DNA from: Nitrospirota bacterium
GTDB lineage: Bacteria > Nitrospirota > Nitrospiria > Nitrospirales > Nitrospiraceae
Assembly: GCA_040757595.1 (NCBI GenBank)
Contig: JBFLWP010000008.1
Location: 87,202-151,201 of the forward strand
DNA length: 64,000 nt
Direction: 5' to 3'
Part shown: in pieces, positions 1 to 8,069 of the stretch
How the letters are laid out: each line of letters begins with the position of its first letter
Numbering within the stretch: the stretch's first letter is position 1
Translations under genes and position numbers: made by a program
The notes under the pieces: generated by a model
The model's input: only the letters and a program-made list of their open reading frames with translations
Told to the model about the DNA's origin: nothing
Databases searched by the model: none

Positions 1-1893
1 CCGATCCAACGGGTCGCCGTCAAGCTGGGGGATGTGACGGCGGGTCAGGTGGTCGTGCTGGAATGGAACTACGAGGGGCCGGTCAACGATCCGCCCCGCG
101 AGCCGCGCCATCTGCGGTTCGTCACGCCGAGCGAGACGGCCGGCCACATCGGCAACGAGGGTGTCTATCTGAGCGGAGAGACCTACTGGTATCCGGCCCC
201 GCCCCGCTCGCTGGCTACCTACGAGCTGCAGGTTACCACGCCCGAGGGGTGGGAGGCGGTCACCCACGGCCGGCAGACCAGGCGGCAGACATCGGGCGGC
301 GTGAAACAGACCGTGACGGCGGAGTGGGCCGTGACCGCTCCCACCGAGGCGCTGACGCTGGTGGCGAACCGGTTCGTAAAGGCCGAACGGGAATGGCGGG
401 ACCGGGCCGGCAGCCGGATCGAGATCGCCACGTATCTGTTTCCGGAGGATGCGCACCTAGCGCAGGAGTATCTGGAGGCCTCGGCGCGGTACCTGGACGC
501 CTATGCTGAGCTGCTCGGCCCCTATCCGTTCCCGAAGTTCGCGGTGGTGGAGAATTTCTTCGCCAGCGGGCTCGGGATTCCGTCTTTCACCCTACTCGGT
601 AGCGGCGTCGTGAAGCGGCACTACGTCCAGCCTTTTGCCCTGGGCCACGAGATCGTCCATTCCTGGATCGGCAACTGGGTTTTGAACGACGTGGAGGAGG
701 GGAACTGGGTCGAAGGGCTGACCACCTACCTGGCCAACTATTACTACGACGAGCTCACCGGGAAGCAGGAGCAGGCGCGGGAGCAGCGTCGGATGATGCT
801 GCTGGGCTATGCCGTCTACGTCCGCCCCGACGAGGACTATCCGGTCGCGCGCTTCCGGCACAAGACCGACCAGAGGGACAACGCCATCGGCTACCAGAAG
901 GCCGCAATGGTCTTCCACCAGCTCCGGCGCGAGGTGGGGGAGCAGGCCTTCTGGAGCGGGCTCCGCCGGCTGGTGACGGAACGCGGAGGCGCCTACGCGA
1001 CGTGGCGCGACCTGGAGCGAATCTTCTCGGCCGCAGGCGGCAAAGACCTCCGGTGGTTCTTCCGACAATGGGTGGAGGAGGCTGGTGCCCCGTCCCTTGC
1101 GCTCGTCGAGGCACGGGTGCAGCCGGCCGAATCGGCCGGATCAGCCGGCGGCCCGTTCGCCGTCACGGCCAGGGTCGTGCAGCAGGGCCGGCCCTACCGG
1201 CTCCGCCTTCCCGTTTCCGTGACGATGGCGGATGGCCTGAGTCAGACCGTGGATTTGGAAATGGACGGTCCCGAACGGATGCTCAGCGTGACCCTGCCGG
1301 CCCGGCCGGTCGGCCTTCGGCTCGATCCGGACTTCGACCTGTTCCGGCGCCTCCCGCGGGAACGGATCCCGCCGATGTTGAACCTCTTTGTCACGGACCG
1401 GCAACGGGCCCTGATCGTTCCGGAGGGAGGGGCGGAGACGGAGCGGGCGCCCTATCGTGAGCTGGGCGAGCAGGTCGCCTCGCGCGAAAAGGACATGCAA
1501 CTCGTGACCAGGGAGACGCCGGCGCCGGAAACCGGCTCGGCCCTGGTCCTGGGCGGGCCTGGGTTGAACCGGGCGGCTGCCTGGGCCGTGCGCGGGTGCG
1601 GCGACCTGGTCCGTCTGGCGCCGGACCGGTTCACCGTGGAGGGCAAGACCTATGAGGGGTCCGGGATGGCCCTGTTGGTCACCTGCCGTCGTCCGGACCG
1701 GCCGGAGGGGGTCGTGTCCCTATTCTACGGGTTGACTCCTCAGGCGGCTGCCAAGGTCGCCCGGCTGCTCTTCTTTTATGGCTGGCAGAGCTACCTGGTC
1801 TTTCGGGATGGGACGATCGTCGCGCGGGGGGACTTTCCCCCTGCGGCCGATGAATTGGAGGTGCGGTTCGAGGCGGTGAAGGGTGAGCGGTGA
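1..1893 (+). CDS. M1-family metallopeptidase, 5' end cut by window
   Basis: The reading frame is open from base 1, so the gene starts upstream; the first in-window start (GTG at 34) is probably internal. The visible part is about 630 residues. It carries the gluzincin zinc site HEIVH (646-660) followed after exactly 18 residues by the third ligand Glu in NWVEGLTTYL, which is the M1 aminopeptidase signature HExxH-x18-E. The upstream ENFFASGLG stretch sits where M1 enzymes carry the substrate-binding GAMEN motif, but the sequence differs, so classical aminopeptidase activity is not certain. The C-terminal third (after about residue 350) is a beta-rich, unrecognised extension. The following gene begins 40 bases downstream on the same strand. 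The stop lies beside a TGATGGG-type repeat. Confidence 0.85.
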   Translation, partial: PIQRVAVKLGDVTAGQVVVLEWNYEGPVNDPPREPRHLRFVTPSETAGHIGNEGVYLSGETYWYPAPPRSLATYELQVTTPEGWEAVTHGRQTRRQTSGGVKQTVTAEWAVTAPTEALTLVANRFVKAEREWRDRAGSRIEIATYLFPEDAHLAQEYLEASARYLDAYAELLGPYPFPKFAVVENFFASGLGIPSFTLLGSGVVKRHYVQPFALGHEIVHSWIGNWVLNDVEEGNWVEGLTTYLANYYYDELTGKQEQAREQRRMMLLGYAVYVRPDEDYPVARFRHKTDQRDNAIGYQKAAMVFHQLRREVGEQAFWSGLRRLVTERGGAYATWRDLERIFSAAGGKDLRWFFRQWVEEAGAPSLALVEARVQPAESAGSAGGPFAVTARVVQQGRPYRLRLPVSVTMADGLSQTVDLEMDGPERMLSVTLPARPVGLRLDPDFDLFRRLPRERIPPMLNLFVTDRQRALIVPEGGAETERAPYRELGEQVASREKDMQLVTRETPAPETGSALVLGGPGLNRAAAWAVRGCGDLVRLAPDRFTVEGKTYEGSGMALLVTCRRPDRPEGVVSLFYGLTPQAAAKVARLLFFYGWQSYLVFRDGTIVARGDFPPAADELEVRFEAVKGER

Positions 1894-2056
1894 TGGGTGA
1901 TCGGTAGAAAACGAAAGACGAGGAGCGGACAGACTATGGCACGGACGTTGACAATCGGATTGGTTGGGCTTTTGACGGTATTGCTTTCGCCGGCTCTGGA
2001 TGATCTTGGCATCCTCCTTCACCGATCACCCATCACCCATCACCCATCACTTCACC
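1875..2056. repeat. Family A inverted pair around the start of the TolB-like gene
   Basis: Left arm 1875-1906 (GGTGAAGGGTGAGCGGTGAT...) and right arm about 2020-2056 (ACCGATCACCCATCACCC...) are imperfect reverse complements built from 7-base units TGATGGG/CCCATCA. The loop of about 110 bases holds the start codon and signal peptide of the next gene, and the right arm is translated as part of it. Confidence 0.8.
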
Positions 2057-3084
2057 GGTCGCTGGCCGCGGAGCCGGCGGAGCGTCACCTGGCCAACGTC
2101 CGCCAGCTCACCTTCGGGAACAAGAACGCCGAGGCCTATTTTTCCTTCGGCGGAACCAAGCTCATCTTCCAGTCCACCAACGACTGGAGCCAGGAAGCCG
2201 GGGCGCCGTCGAAGGCCGACGGCGGAAAGGCCCTGGGCTGCTACCAGATGTACGTGATGGATCTGGAGAGCGGAACGATCCGGCAGGTGAGCACGGGTCT
2301 GGGCGCGACGACCTGCGGCTACTTCTTCCCCGGAGACAGGCGCGTGCTCTACTCCTCCACCCATCTGGTGAGCCCCGCCTGCCCCCCGAAGCCCAAGATC
2401 GAGGGCCGGTACCGCTGGGCGCTGGACGACTACGACATCTTTTCCGTCAAGGTGGACGGTCAGCAGATGCAGCGGCTGACGACCACGGCCGGCTACGACG
2501 CGGAGGCCACCATCTCGCCGGACGGAAAGACGATCGTCTTCACCTCGATCCGGGACGGCGACCTGGATCTCTACGCGATGAACCTGGACGGCACCCACGT
2601 ACGCCGGCTCACCGACGAGCTGGGCTACGACGGCGGAGCCTTCTTCTCGCCGGACGGCAGACGGATCGTCTATCGGGCGTCCCATCCGCGCGGGCCGGCG
2701 GAGATCGAGCAGTACAAGGCGCTGCTCGCCCAGCGGCTCGTGGAGCCCGGCAACCTGGAAATCTTCGTCATGCAAGCGGACGGCACGGGGAAGCGGCAGG
2801 TGACGGCCAACGGGGCGTCCAACTTCGCCCCCTTCTTCCATCCGGACGGACGCCGGATCATCTTCTCGTCGAGCGTCCATCACCGTCCCTCGGACGGCCC
2901 GCCCTCCTTCCACCTCTATCTCATCAACGACGACGGGACGGGACTGGAGCAGGTGACGGTCGAGGGCGGGTTCAACAGCTTTCCCATGTTCTCCCCGGAC
3001 GGGAAGAAGCTGGTCTGGATCTCCGACCGTCACGCGAAGACCCGCGGCGAGTTCAACATCTTCATCGCGGACTGGATTCCATAA
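1936..3084 (+). CDS. Exported TolB-like beta-propeller (PD40 repeat) protein
   Basis: 382 residues from ATG 1936; an earlier in-frame start at 1897 would put the repeat arm ahead of the signal peptide, so 1936 is preferred. The N-terminus (MARTLTIGLVGLLTVLL) is a signal sequence. A low-complexity stretch HRSPITHHPSLHRSL follows it and is encoded by a family A repeat rather than by conserved protein sequence. The mature part has at least four PD40/TolB blades with the SPDG core: ISPDGKTIVFTS, FSPDGRRIVYRA, FHPDGRRIIFSS and FSPDGKKLVWIS. It is probably periplasmic. Propellers of this type bind proteins or peptides; the partner here is unknown. It may be co-transcribed with the upstream peptidase. 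Confidence 0.8.
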   Translation: MARTLTIGLVGLLTVLLSPALDDLGILLHRSPITHHPSLHRSLAAEPAERHLANVRQLTFGNKNAEAYFSFGGTKLIFQSTNDWSQEAGAPSKADGGKALGCYQMYVMDLESGTIRQVSTGLGATTCGYFFPGDRRVLYSSTHLVSPACPPKPKIEGRYRWALDDYDIFSVKVDGQQMQRLTTTAGYDAEATISPDGKTIVFTSIRDGDLDLYAMNLDGTHVRRLTDELGYDGGAFFSPDGRRIVYRASHPRGPAEIEQYKALLAQRLVEPGNLEIFVMQADGTGKRQVTANGASNFAPFFHPDGRRIIFSSSVHHRPSDGPPSFHLYLINDDGTGLEQVTVEGGFNSFPMFSPDGKKLVWISDRHAKTRGEFNIFIADWIP

Positions 3085-3088
3085 AAGG

Positions 3089-3193
3089 CGTGACAAGTGA
3101 TGAGTGACAGGTGAAGGGTGAAAACCGATCTCATGCCGTTCCCACGCTTTACCGATCACCCATCACCGATCACCCATCACCCGTCATCCATCA
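3089..3193. repeat. Family A inverted pair around the PAP2 start
   Basis: Left arm 3089-3121 (GACAAGTGATGAGTGACAGG...) and right arm about 3151-3193 (CCGATCACCCATCACC units) are imperfect inverted repeats. They enclose the start codon of the PAP2 gene, and the right arm is read as TDHPSPITHHPSSI in that protein. Confidence 0.8.
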
Positions 3194-4224
3194 TTCGCCT
3201 CGTGCCGCTCGCCCTCTGCTGCCTCGCCCTGGCCGGCGCGTTCTGGGGGCTCCTCCAGCTCGACCTGCCCCTGATCCGGTTCATGAGGTCGGTCCACCTG
3301 GCCTGGCTGGAACAGGCAGGAGACTGGGCCGGGTGGCTCGGTAGCGGGGCCGTCTTGGCGGGGCTCAGCGCGCTCATGCTGGCCGCGGGGTTCCTGCTCA
3401 AGCGGTCTGCGGTCGCGCAGGCCGGCCTCCAGGGGTTGATCGCCCACGGCATCGCGGCTTTGCTGGTGCAAGGGGTGAAGCATTCGATCGGGAGGCCCAG
3501 GCCGCGCATGACCCACGCGGGCGAATTCCAGATCAGCCCCTCCTGGGAGAGCGGATTCGACTCGTTCCCCTCCGGCCATGCGGCGGCCGCGTTCGCGGTG
3601 GCCTCGGTGATAGCCCGGCGCCTGCCCGCTACGGCCTGGCTGGCCTACGGGCTGGCCGCCGGGGTGGCGGTGAGCCGGGTGGTCCGCGGCTCGCACTTCC
3701 CCTCCGATGTCCTCGCCGGGACCCTGCTCGGCTGCCTCGTCGGCTACGTGGTCGCGCGCCCGTTGCGGGACTGGCGCCGTTCCTTGGACGAGGCCCTGCT
3801 CGCCGCCACCCCCTACGTGGTCGGCGCCTTCGCCCTGGTCTGGACTGTCACGCGGGCCTCGCCGGATGAAGCGACGAACCAGGGCCTGGTCGCGGGAGGG
3901 CTGCTCGCAATCGCTATTGGAATGGGAAGCCGGCTCTACGAGGCCTGTCGGCCCGGAAGACGGTTCCTCTCGCTGCCCGAGGCCAACATCGCAATCGGCA
4001 TCGGGCTGGCGCTGACCACGGCCTCGCTGCTGGCGACGGCCCTGGCCGTGCTGGCGGGCCTGGCCCGTTGGCTCGTGCGGGACCGGATGCGGACCGACCC
4101 TGCGTCATCGGGAACGGCCAGAAGCGTCTCCCGCTCGCTCCCGTTCGAGGGGGCGCTCCTTCTCCTCCTTCTTTTGGCCGTCCTCTCCATCCAGGGCGTG
4201 AAGGGCCTGCTTCCGCTCCTCTGA
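3133..4224 (+). CDS. PAP2-superfamily membrane phosphatase
   Basis: About 363 residues from ATG 3133; GTG 3118 is an in-frame alternative. All three PAP2 signature blocks are present: KHSIGRPRPR (K-x6-RP), PSGHAAAAFA (PSGH) and SRVVRGSHFPSDV (SR-x5-H-x3-D). Several hydrophobic segments lie before, between and after them, so it is an integral membrane lipid phosphate phosphatase, probably acting on undecaprenyl pyrophosphate or phosphatidate at the outer face of the inner membrane. The C-terminal 140 residues form additional membrane helices not part of the catalytic domain. Residues 6-20 are encoded by a family A repeat, so the N-terminus may have been altered by repeat insertion. Confidence 0.85.
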   Translation: MPFPRFTDHPSPITHHPSSIIRLVPLALCCLALAGAFWGLLQLDLPLIRFMRSVHLAWLEQAGDWAGWLGSGAVLAGLSALMLAAGFLLKRSAVAQAGLQGLIAHGIAALLVQGVKHSIGRPRPRMTHAGEFQISPSWESGFDSFPSGHAAAAFAVASVIARRLPATAWLAYGLAAGVAVSRVVRGSHFPSDVLAGTLLGCLVGYVVARPLRDWRRSLDEALLAATPYVVGAFALVWTVTRASPDEATNQGLVAGGLLAIAIGMGSRLYEACRPGRRFLSLPEANIAIGIGLALTTASLLATALAVLAGLARWLVRDRMRTDPASSGTARSVSRSLPFEGALLLLLLLAVLSIQGVKGLLPLL

Positions 4225-4246
4225 ATCGGACCGCAGGGCCGCGTGG

Positions 4247-4275
4247 TTGACAGGGCCTTGGTTCCGGTGTATACA
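4247..4275 (+). promoter_or_regulatory. Sigma-70-type promoter of the fluoride operon
   Basis: TTGACA at 4247-4252, a 17-base spacer and TATACA at 4270-4275. The predicted transcript starts near 4282, about 14 bases before the first fluoride aptamer. Confidence 0.75.
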
Positions 4276-4295
4276 AAGCGACGACAGGACAGCGA

Positions 4296-4357
4296 CGGGT
4301 GATGGAGTTCACCCCAACTGCCGAGGCCCGTGCGGGCGATCGGCTGATGACTCCTAC
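4296..4357 (+). promoter_or_regulatory. Fluoride riboswitch (crcB motif), copy 1
   Basis: The segment follows the crcB-motif consensus: stem GGGTGATGGAGTTCACCC, then AACTGCC, a variable hairpin (GAGGCCCGTGCGGGC), then GGCTGATGACTCCTAC. The 3' conserved ACTCCTAC is also the 5' arm of the terminator that follows, so fluoride binding would be expected to prevent terminator formation and switch genes on. Recognition rests on the consensus in the sequence; I could not run a covariance model. Confidence 0.88.
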
Positions 4358-4390
4358 TGGCGTGGCGCCGGTAGGAGTTTTTTTTATTTT
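4351..4390 (+). terminator. Riboswitch-controlled intrinsic terminator 1
   Basis: CTCCTACTGGC pairs with GCCGGTAGGAG around a short loop (4351-4377), followed by eight T residues and more T-rich sequence. It overlaps the aptamer's last conserved bases, as expected for transcription-attenuation control. Confidence 0.85.
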
Positions 4391-4438
4391 GGAGCAGACG
4401 AAGGAAGACGCGACCAATCATCCAGCGAAGGGGGTCCC

Positions 4439-4849
4439 ATGAAAGGGAGGGCGGAGTCGGTTGGTCTAGTTGCCTTGGTCATGTGGAGCTGTTCGGCGGT
4501 GCCGCTTGGCGGATTGCCCTATCCGGTTGGCACCGGGATCGCGTTCGCGGGATCGGATGCGTTTTCCGTCGAACCGCTTCCCAAGGACCCGAAGGAGTTC
4601 CGCAGGCAGGTGGACCAGATCGTCGGCAAAGCGGATAGCCTGATCGGGAAGTTGAAAGCCAACCCCAAGGCGGCCGCGGCGGTTCTGGATCTGGTTCAGA
4701 CCAGGGACAACATTCTGCGGGAGGTCGTCAAAGTCGAGGGGACTCCCGACGGTTCGAAGTGGACGTTCAACGAGATGCGCGACAGCGTGGGAGCCATGCT
4801 CAAGCTGTTGAAGGACCAGTACGACAAGGCGTCAAGCCTGGGCGGCTAG
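4439..4849 (+). CDS. Small exported protein of unknown function, first gene after fluoride riboswitch 1
   Basis: 136 residues from ATG 4439, with AAGGGGG as ribosome-binding site. Residues 1-38 are hydrophobic and look like a signal sequence, ending near IAFAGSDAF. The mature part is charged and mostly alpha-helical (KEFRRQVDQIVGKADSLIGK; MRDSVGAMLKLLKDQYDK), with no cysteines and no domain I recognise. It lies alone between two fluoride riboswitches, so it is likely to be expressed whenever the operon is induced and at a higher level than the genes behind the second switch. A periplasmic helical partner for the downstream membrane proteins is possible but unproven. Confidence 0.7.
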   Translation: MKGRAESVGLVALVMWSCSAVPLGGLPYPVGTGIAFAGSDAFSVEPLPKDPKEFRRQVDQIVGKADSLIGKLKANPKAAAAVLDLVQTRDNILREVVKVEGTPDGSKWTFNEMRDSVGAMLKLLKDQYDKASSLGG

Positions 4850-4886
4850 CCGCGTCGCGTTGGAATCGGTCGCACCACGACTCTGA

Positions 4887-4950
4887 TCGGGTGATGGGGT
4901 TCACCTGAACCGCCGGGGCCGGGAACGGGCCGCCGGCTGATGACTCCTAC
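4887..4950 (+). promoter_or_regulatory. Fluoride riboswitch (crcB motif), copy 2
   Basis: The same consensus as copy 1: GGGTGATGGGGTTCACC, GAACCGCC, a GC-rich hairpin, then GGCTGATGACTCCTAC. No convincing promoter lies between the preceding stop (4849) and this aptamer, so it probably acts inside the transcript that starts at about 4282, making a second checkpoint before the dynamin-like gene. Confidence 0.88.
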
Positions 4951-4978
4951 CAGCGTGTCGCGCGGTAGGAGTTTTTTT
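4943..4978 (+). terminator. Riboswitch-controlled intrinsic terminator 2
   Basis: ACTCCTACC pairs with GGTAGGAGT across a GC-rich loop, followed by seven T residues (4972-4978). It shares its 5' arm with aptamer copy 2. The next start codon is 20 bases downstream. Confidence 0.85.
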
Positions 4979-4997
4979 GTTCTGAAGGAGGGGGCCC

Positions 4998-6791
4998 ATG
5001 ACCGGAGGGGACCTGATCGCGCACCTTGCAAAGCTCAGCCAAGTGCTGGAGGCGATGGGCCCGAGCTTCTCCGGAATCGCAGGCAGGGCCGAGGAACTCC
5101 GCGTGCGTCTGGATGAGGCGCGCTTGAGACTGGCCGTACTTGGGCAGTTCAAGCGGGGCAAGAGCAGCCTGCTCAACGCCTTGCTCGGAGAGCCGATCCT
5201 TCCGACGGGCGTGCTCCCGCTCACCGCGCTCCCGACGTTCCTGCGGCGCGGATCGGAACGGCTGGTTCGGGTCACGCTGGCTCACGGCTGGTGTAAGCGC
5301 GTGACCGGCTCCGTGGAGACGCTGTCCCAGGTCCTGGCGCACTATGCAACTGAGCAGGGGAATCCAGGCAACCGGCTTGGGGTCGCGCAGGTCGAAGTCG
5401 AGCATCCAGGTTCACTCCTCGCAGACGGGGTCGAGATCGTTGACACGCCCGGGATCGGCTCCACGGTGCTCCAGAACACGAGGACGGCAAAAGCCGTCCT
5501 GCCGGCGTGCGACGCGGCGATCTTCGTCCTGTCGCCCGATCCGCCCATTACGGAGGTGGAAGTCGAGTTTCTCAGATCGGTCAAAGAGGCGGCGGCCAAG
5601 ACCGTGTTTGTGGTCAACAAGGCGGACCGGCTCTCTCCAGCCGATCGGCAGGAACTCGTGACATTCCTGCGCAGGGTCCTGCACGAGCAGGCCGGGTTCT
5701 CGCAAGAGGAGGTGCTGTTCTTCATCTCCGCTCAAATGGCGTTGCAAGGCCAGGCGACCCGTGACGAGGCCATCCGACGGCAGAGCGGAATCGGCGAGCT
5801 GAGCACCTATCTGAAAGAGTTCCTGTTGACCGGCAAACGCACGGTGTTGGAAGAGGCGACCAGGCGCAAGGGGGCGCGGTTGATCCGGGAGGCCCTGTTT
5901 GCCTTCGATCTGAGGCAAAAGGCGGCGGAGCTCCCGCGCCGCGAGCTGGAACGGCGATCGGAGCGGTTCGACGCGCACCTGACCAGGATGACCCTGGAAC
6001 GGACGTACCTCCGCGACCGGGTCGCCGGGGATCGCCGGCGGGTACTGGAGCAGGTGGACAGGCGGGCCGAGGAACTGGCGAGGCGGCTGCGCGAGGGCCT
6101 GACGTCTTACGTCGAGCGGACACGCGAACGGGCCGGTCGGGGTCTGGGGCCGAAGCGACTGCACCGGCTGATCAAGACCGCGCTGGCCGAGGAGGTGGAG
6201 CGGGTGTTCAAGGGGGCGGAAGGGGAACTGACGGCTGAGGCGCAGGCCATGGTCCGATCCATCGAGGAGGCTCACTGCCGCGAGATCGAGGGGCTGCTCC
6301 ATCGCGTCCGACAGACCGCGGCGGACCTGTTCGAAGTGCCCTGTCTGGAAGGGGTCGTGCTGGATCGCTTGGAGGCTCACAGGGAGGCTCGAATCGCCAC
6401 GCAGCGGTGGGTGACCTCGTTCGGCGAGGAGGCCTCCTCGTGGCTGGTCGGGTTCTTGCCTCAGTCGCTTCAGGCCGCGCGGCTCGACAGGCGGTTGCGG
6501 GAGGAGCTGGACTATCTCGTCGCGCGCAACATCGAGGATCTGCGCTGGGCCTTGGTGCAGAACGCTCAGGACGCGTTCCGCCTGTTTCAGGAACGGATCG
6601 TGACGCAGTTGGACTCCGCGGTCGAGACGATCCGAACGGCGATCCGGACGGTGTTGACCCGTCAGGCCGATCGGGAGGCGGAGCAGGCAACGGACCTGGA
6701 AAGGCTGGCGAGAGACCGTCAAAGCTTGGAGCGGTTGCTTTCGACCCTTATGCCGGGACATCGGGCCGATGCCGACGGAAACCCGCTATGA
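4998..6791 (+). CDS. Dynamin-like GTPase
   Basis: 597 residues from ATG 4998, preceded by GAAGGAGGGGG. The N-terminal half is a dynamin-family G domain: P-loop LGQFKRGKSSLLNAL (about residues 48-62), a switch-I Thr in LPLTALPTFL, DTPGIGST (G3) and VVNKADRL (G4). The C-terminal 300 residues are long amphipathic helices rich in R, E and Q, with a more hydrophobic patch FGEEASSWLVGFLPQSLQAA near residue 480 that could be the lipid-binding paddle. Bacterial dynamin-like proteins bind and remodel or fuse membranes and some protect against membrane stress. Its position directly behind fluoride riboswitch 2 is unusual. It starts a run of genes spaced by 20 bases or less. Confidence 0.88.
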   Translation: MTGGDLIAHLAKLSQVLEAMGPSFSGIAGRAEELRVRLDEARLRLAVLGQFKRGKSSLLNALLGEPILPTGVLPLTALPTFLRRGSERLVRVTLAHGWCKRVTGSVETLSQVLAHYATEQGNPGNRLGVAQVEVEHPGSLLADGVEIVDTPGIGSTVLQNTRTAKAVLPACDAAIFVLSPDPPITEVEVEFLRSVKEAAAKTVFVVNKADRLSPADRQELVTFLRRVLHEQAGFSQEEVLFFISAQMALQGQATRDEAIRRQSGIGELSTYLKEFLLTGKRTVLEEATRRKGARLIREALFAFDLRQKAAELPRRELERRSERFDAHLTRMTLERTYLRDRVAGDRRRVLEQVDRRAEELARRLREGLTSYVERTRERAGRGLGPKRLHRLIKTALAEEVERVFKGAEGELTAEAQAMVRSIEEAHCREIEGLLHRVRQTAADLFEVPCLEGVVLDRLEAHREARIATQRWVTSFGEEASSWLVGFLPQSLQAARLDRRLREELDYLVARNIEDLRWALVQNAQDAFRLFQERIVTQLDSAVETIRTAIRTVLTRQADREAEQATDLERLARDRQSLERLLSTLMPGHRADADGNPL

Positions 6792-6811
6792 GTGATTGAG
6801 AGGTCCTTCGC

Positions 6812-7267
6812 ATGCTGACCGACGGCCAACGATCGTTCCTGGGGGTCGTGATCACGATGATCGAAGAGAAGATGAAGGCCGTCGAGTGGCGGATGGCCCA
6901 TCCGGAGGAGCAGGGGCTGACGTTCGAAATCCGGAACGACCTGACCCCGGACATGGCCGGCGCGCTGCACACGAGGGTGGAAGCCGTCTACGCGTTGGTC
7001 CGCGTGGTCCGCGATCGCCTGATGCTGCCGAGGGAGGTCCGCTATGCGACCAGGGACATCCTGAAAGGGCTCCCGCAGCTCTGGGTTGCCCTGCAAGAGA
7101 GCGACAGCAAGAGCCTCGGGCGGTACGGGTCCGTTGATCCGGCCCTCGGTCCCGTGCTCGATCCCAGGATCGGAACGCTCGCCTGCCTGCTCTCGGAGCT
7201 TCAGGATATCGTGTTGCCGGGCGATCAGGAGCGGTCGTCGTCTGGCGAGGTCCCAAAGCGTGGCTGA
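6812..7267 (+). CDS. Unknown 151-residue protein in the fluoride operon
   Basis: ATG 6812, 20 bases after the dynamin-like gene. The product is soluble, with no signal peptide or membrane segment and no cysteine apart from one near the C-terminus. It looks helical, and I recognise no motif. Its last 8 bases overlap the start of the next gene (GTG 7260), implying translational coupling with the ATPase and a shared role. It could be an adaptor for the GTPase or the ATPase. Confidence 0.7.
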   Translation: MLTDGQRSFLGVVITMIEEKMKAVEWRMAHPEEQGLTFEIRNDLTPDMAGALHTRVEAVYALVRVVRDRLMLPREVRYATRDILKGLPQLWVALQESDSKSLGRYGSVDPALGPVLDPRIGTLACLLSELQDIVLPGDQERSSSGEVPKRG

Positions 7268-8069
7268 TTCACGGCCGGAGACGACCGGGGCGGAGCGGCT
7301 CATCGGGCGGGACCGGATCGTGGCGCTTCTGGTCAGGCTGCTGAGTCACGGCAAATCCGCGCTGTTGGTCGGCCCCGAAGGCATCGGCAAGACGGCGGTC
7401 CTGCAAACGGTCACAGCTCGTATCCAGCGCGAACCGGGGATGCCCAGGCCGGTCTATTGCGAGCGGGTCGGGGCCTTGAAGGAGCTGCTGGCCGGGATCG
7501 CCGAAGCCATTGCGCAGGAAGCTCCCGGTTTCCGCGCTAAGAGGCCCGGAGCCCTTCGACTCTGGACCAGGGGGAAGCTGAGGCGGCTGGTCGTTCCGCA
7601 TCTTCTCACCGGACGGTATGCGCTGTTCCTGGATCACGTCGTGCCGGTGCACGGTCCGGTCGAGCGGTTTCTGGAGAGTATGGTGGACATGGGACGGGTC
7701 CCCATCATTGCGGCAGCGCGATCGCTCGATCCCGGCGCGACCGGCAGGCTCTGGTGGGTGGGCTGGCACTTTGAACGGGTCGAGATCGCGCCGCTGACGC
7801 CGCTCCAGTCGAGGCGGCTGATCGAACAGACGCTCGACGCGACGGGGCTCGCCTTGCCCGATCGCGAGGCCTTCGTTCGGGAGTTGGCTCGGCGAGCCGA
7901 GGGGAATCCCCGGCTGATCACCCGCCTCTGCCGGATGGCCGGCTCGCCGAAGTATCGGGTCGGCGGGGGAACCAGCCTGGATCTTCTGCTTCTGGATAAC
8001 AGAATCCATGCTCTGCACGCATCCATCGAGATGGCACGAGTCGAAGAGAGAAGCCCGAGATGGAATTGA
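7260..8069 (+). CDS. AAA-type P-loop ATPase (AAA_16/AAA_22-like)
   Basis: 269 residues from GTG 7260; the frame is open further upstream but that part overlaps the previous gene. It has Walker A GPEGIGKTAV (about residue 39) and a Walker B-like strand YALFLDHV in which D is followed by H rather than E. A sensor-like region AARSLDPG and an arginine-rich C-terminal lid (RRAEGNPRLITRLCRMAG) follow, as in ATPases of the ORC/STAND relatives. No effector domain is fused. It overlaps the antiporter gene by 10 bases, so it is probably translated together with it. Target unknown. Confidence 0.75.
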   Translation: MADSRPETTGAERLIGRDRIVALLVRLLSHGKSALLVGPEGIGKTAVLQTVTARIQREPGMPRPVYCERVGALKELLAGIAEAIAQEAPGFRAKRPGALRLWTRGKLRRLVVPHLLTGRYALFLDHVVPVHGPVERFLESMVDMGRVPIIAAARSLDPGATGRLWWVGWHFERVEIAPLTPLQSRRLIEQTLDATGLALPDREAFVRELARRAEGNPRLITRLCRMAGSPKYRVGGGTSLDLLLLDNRIHALHASIEMARVEERSPRWN

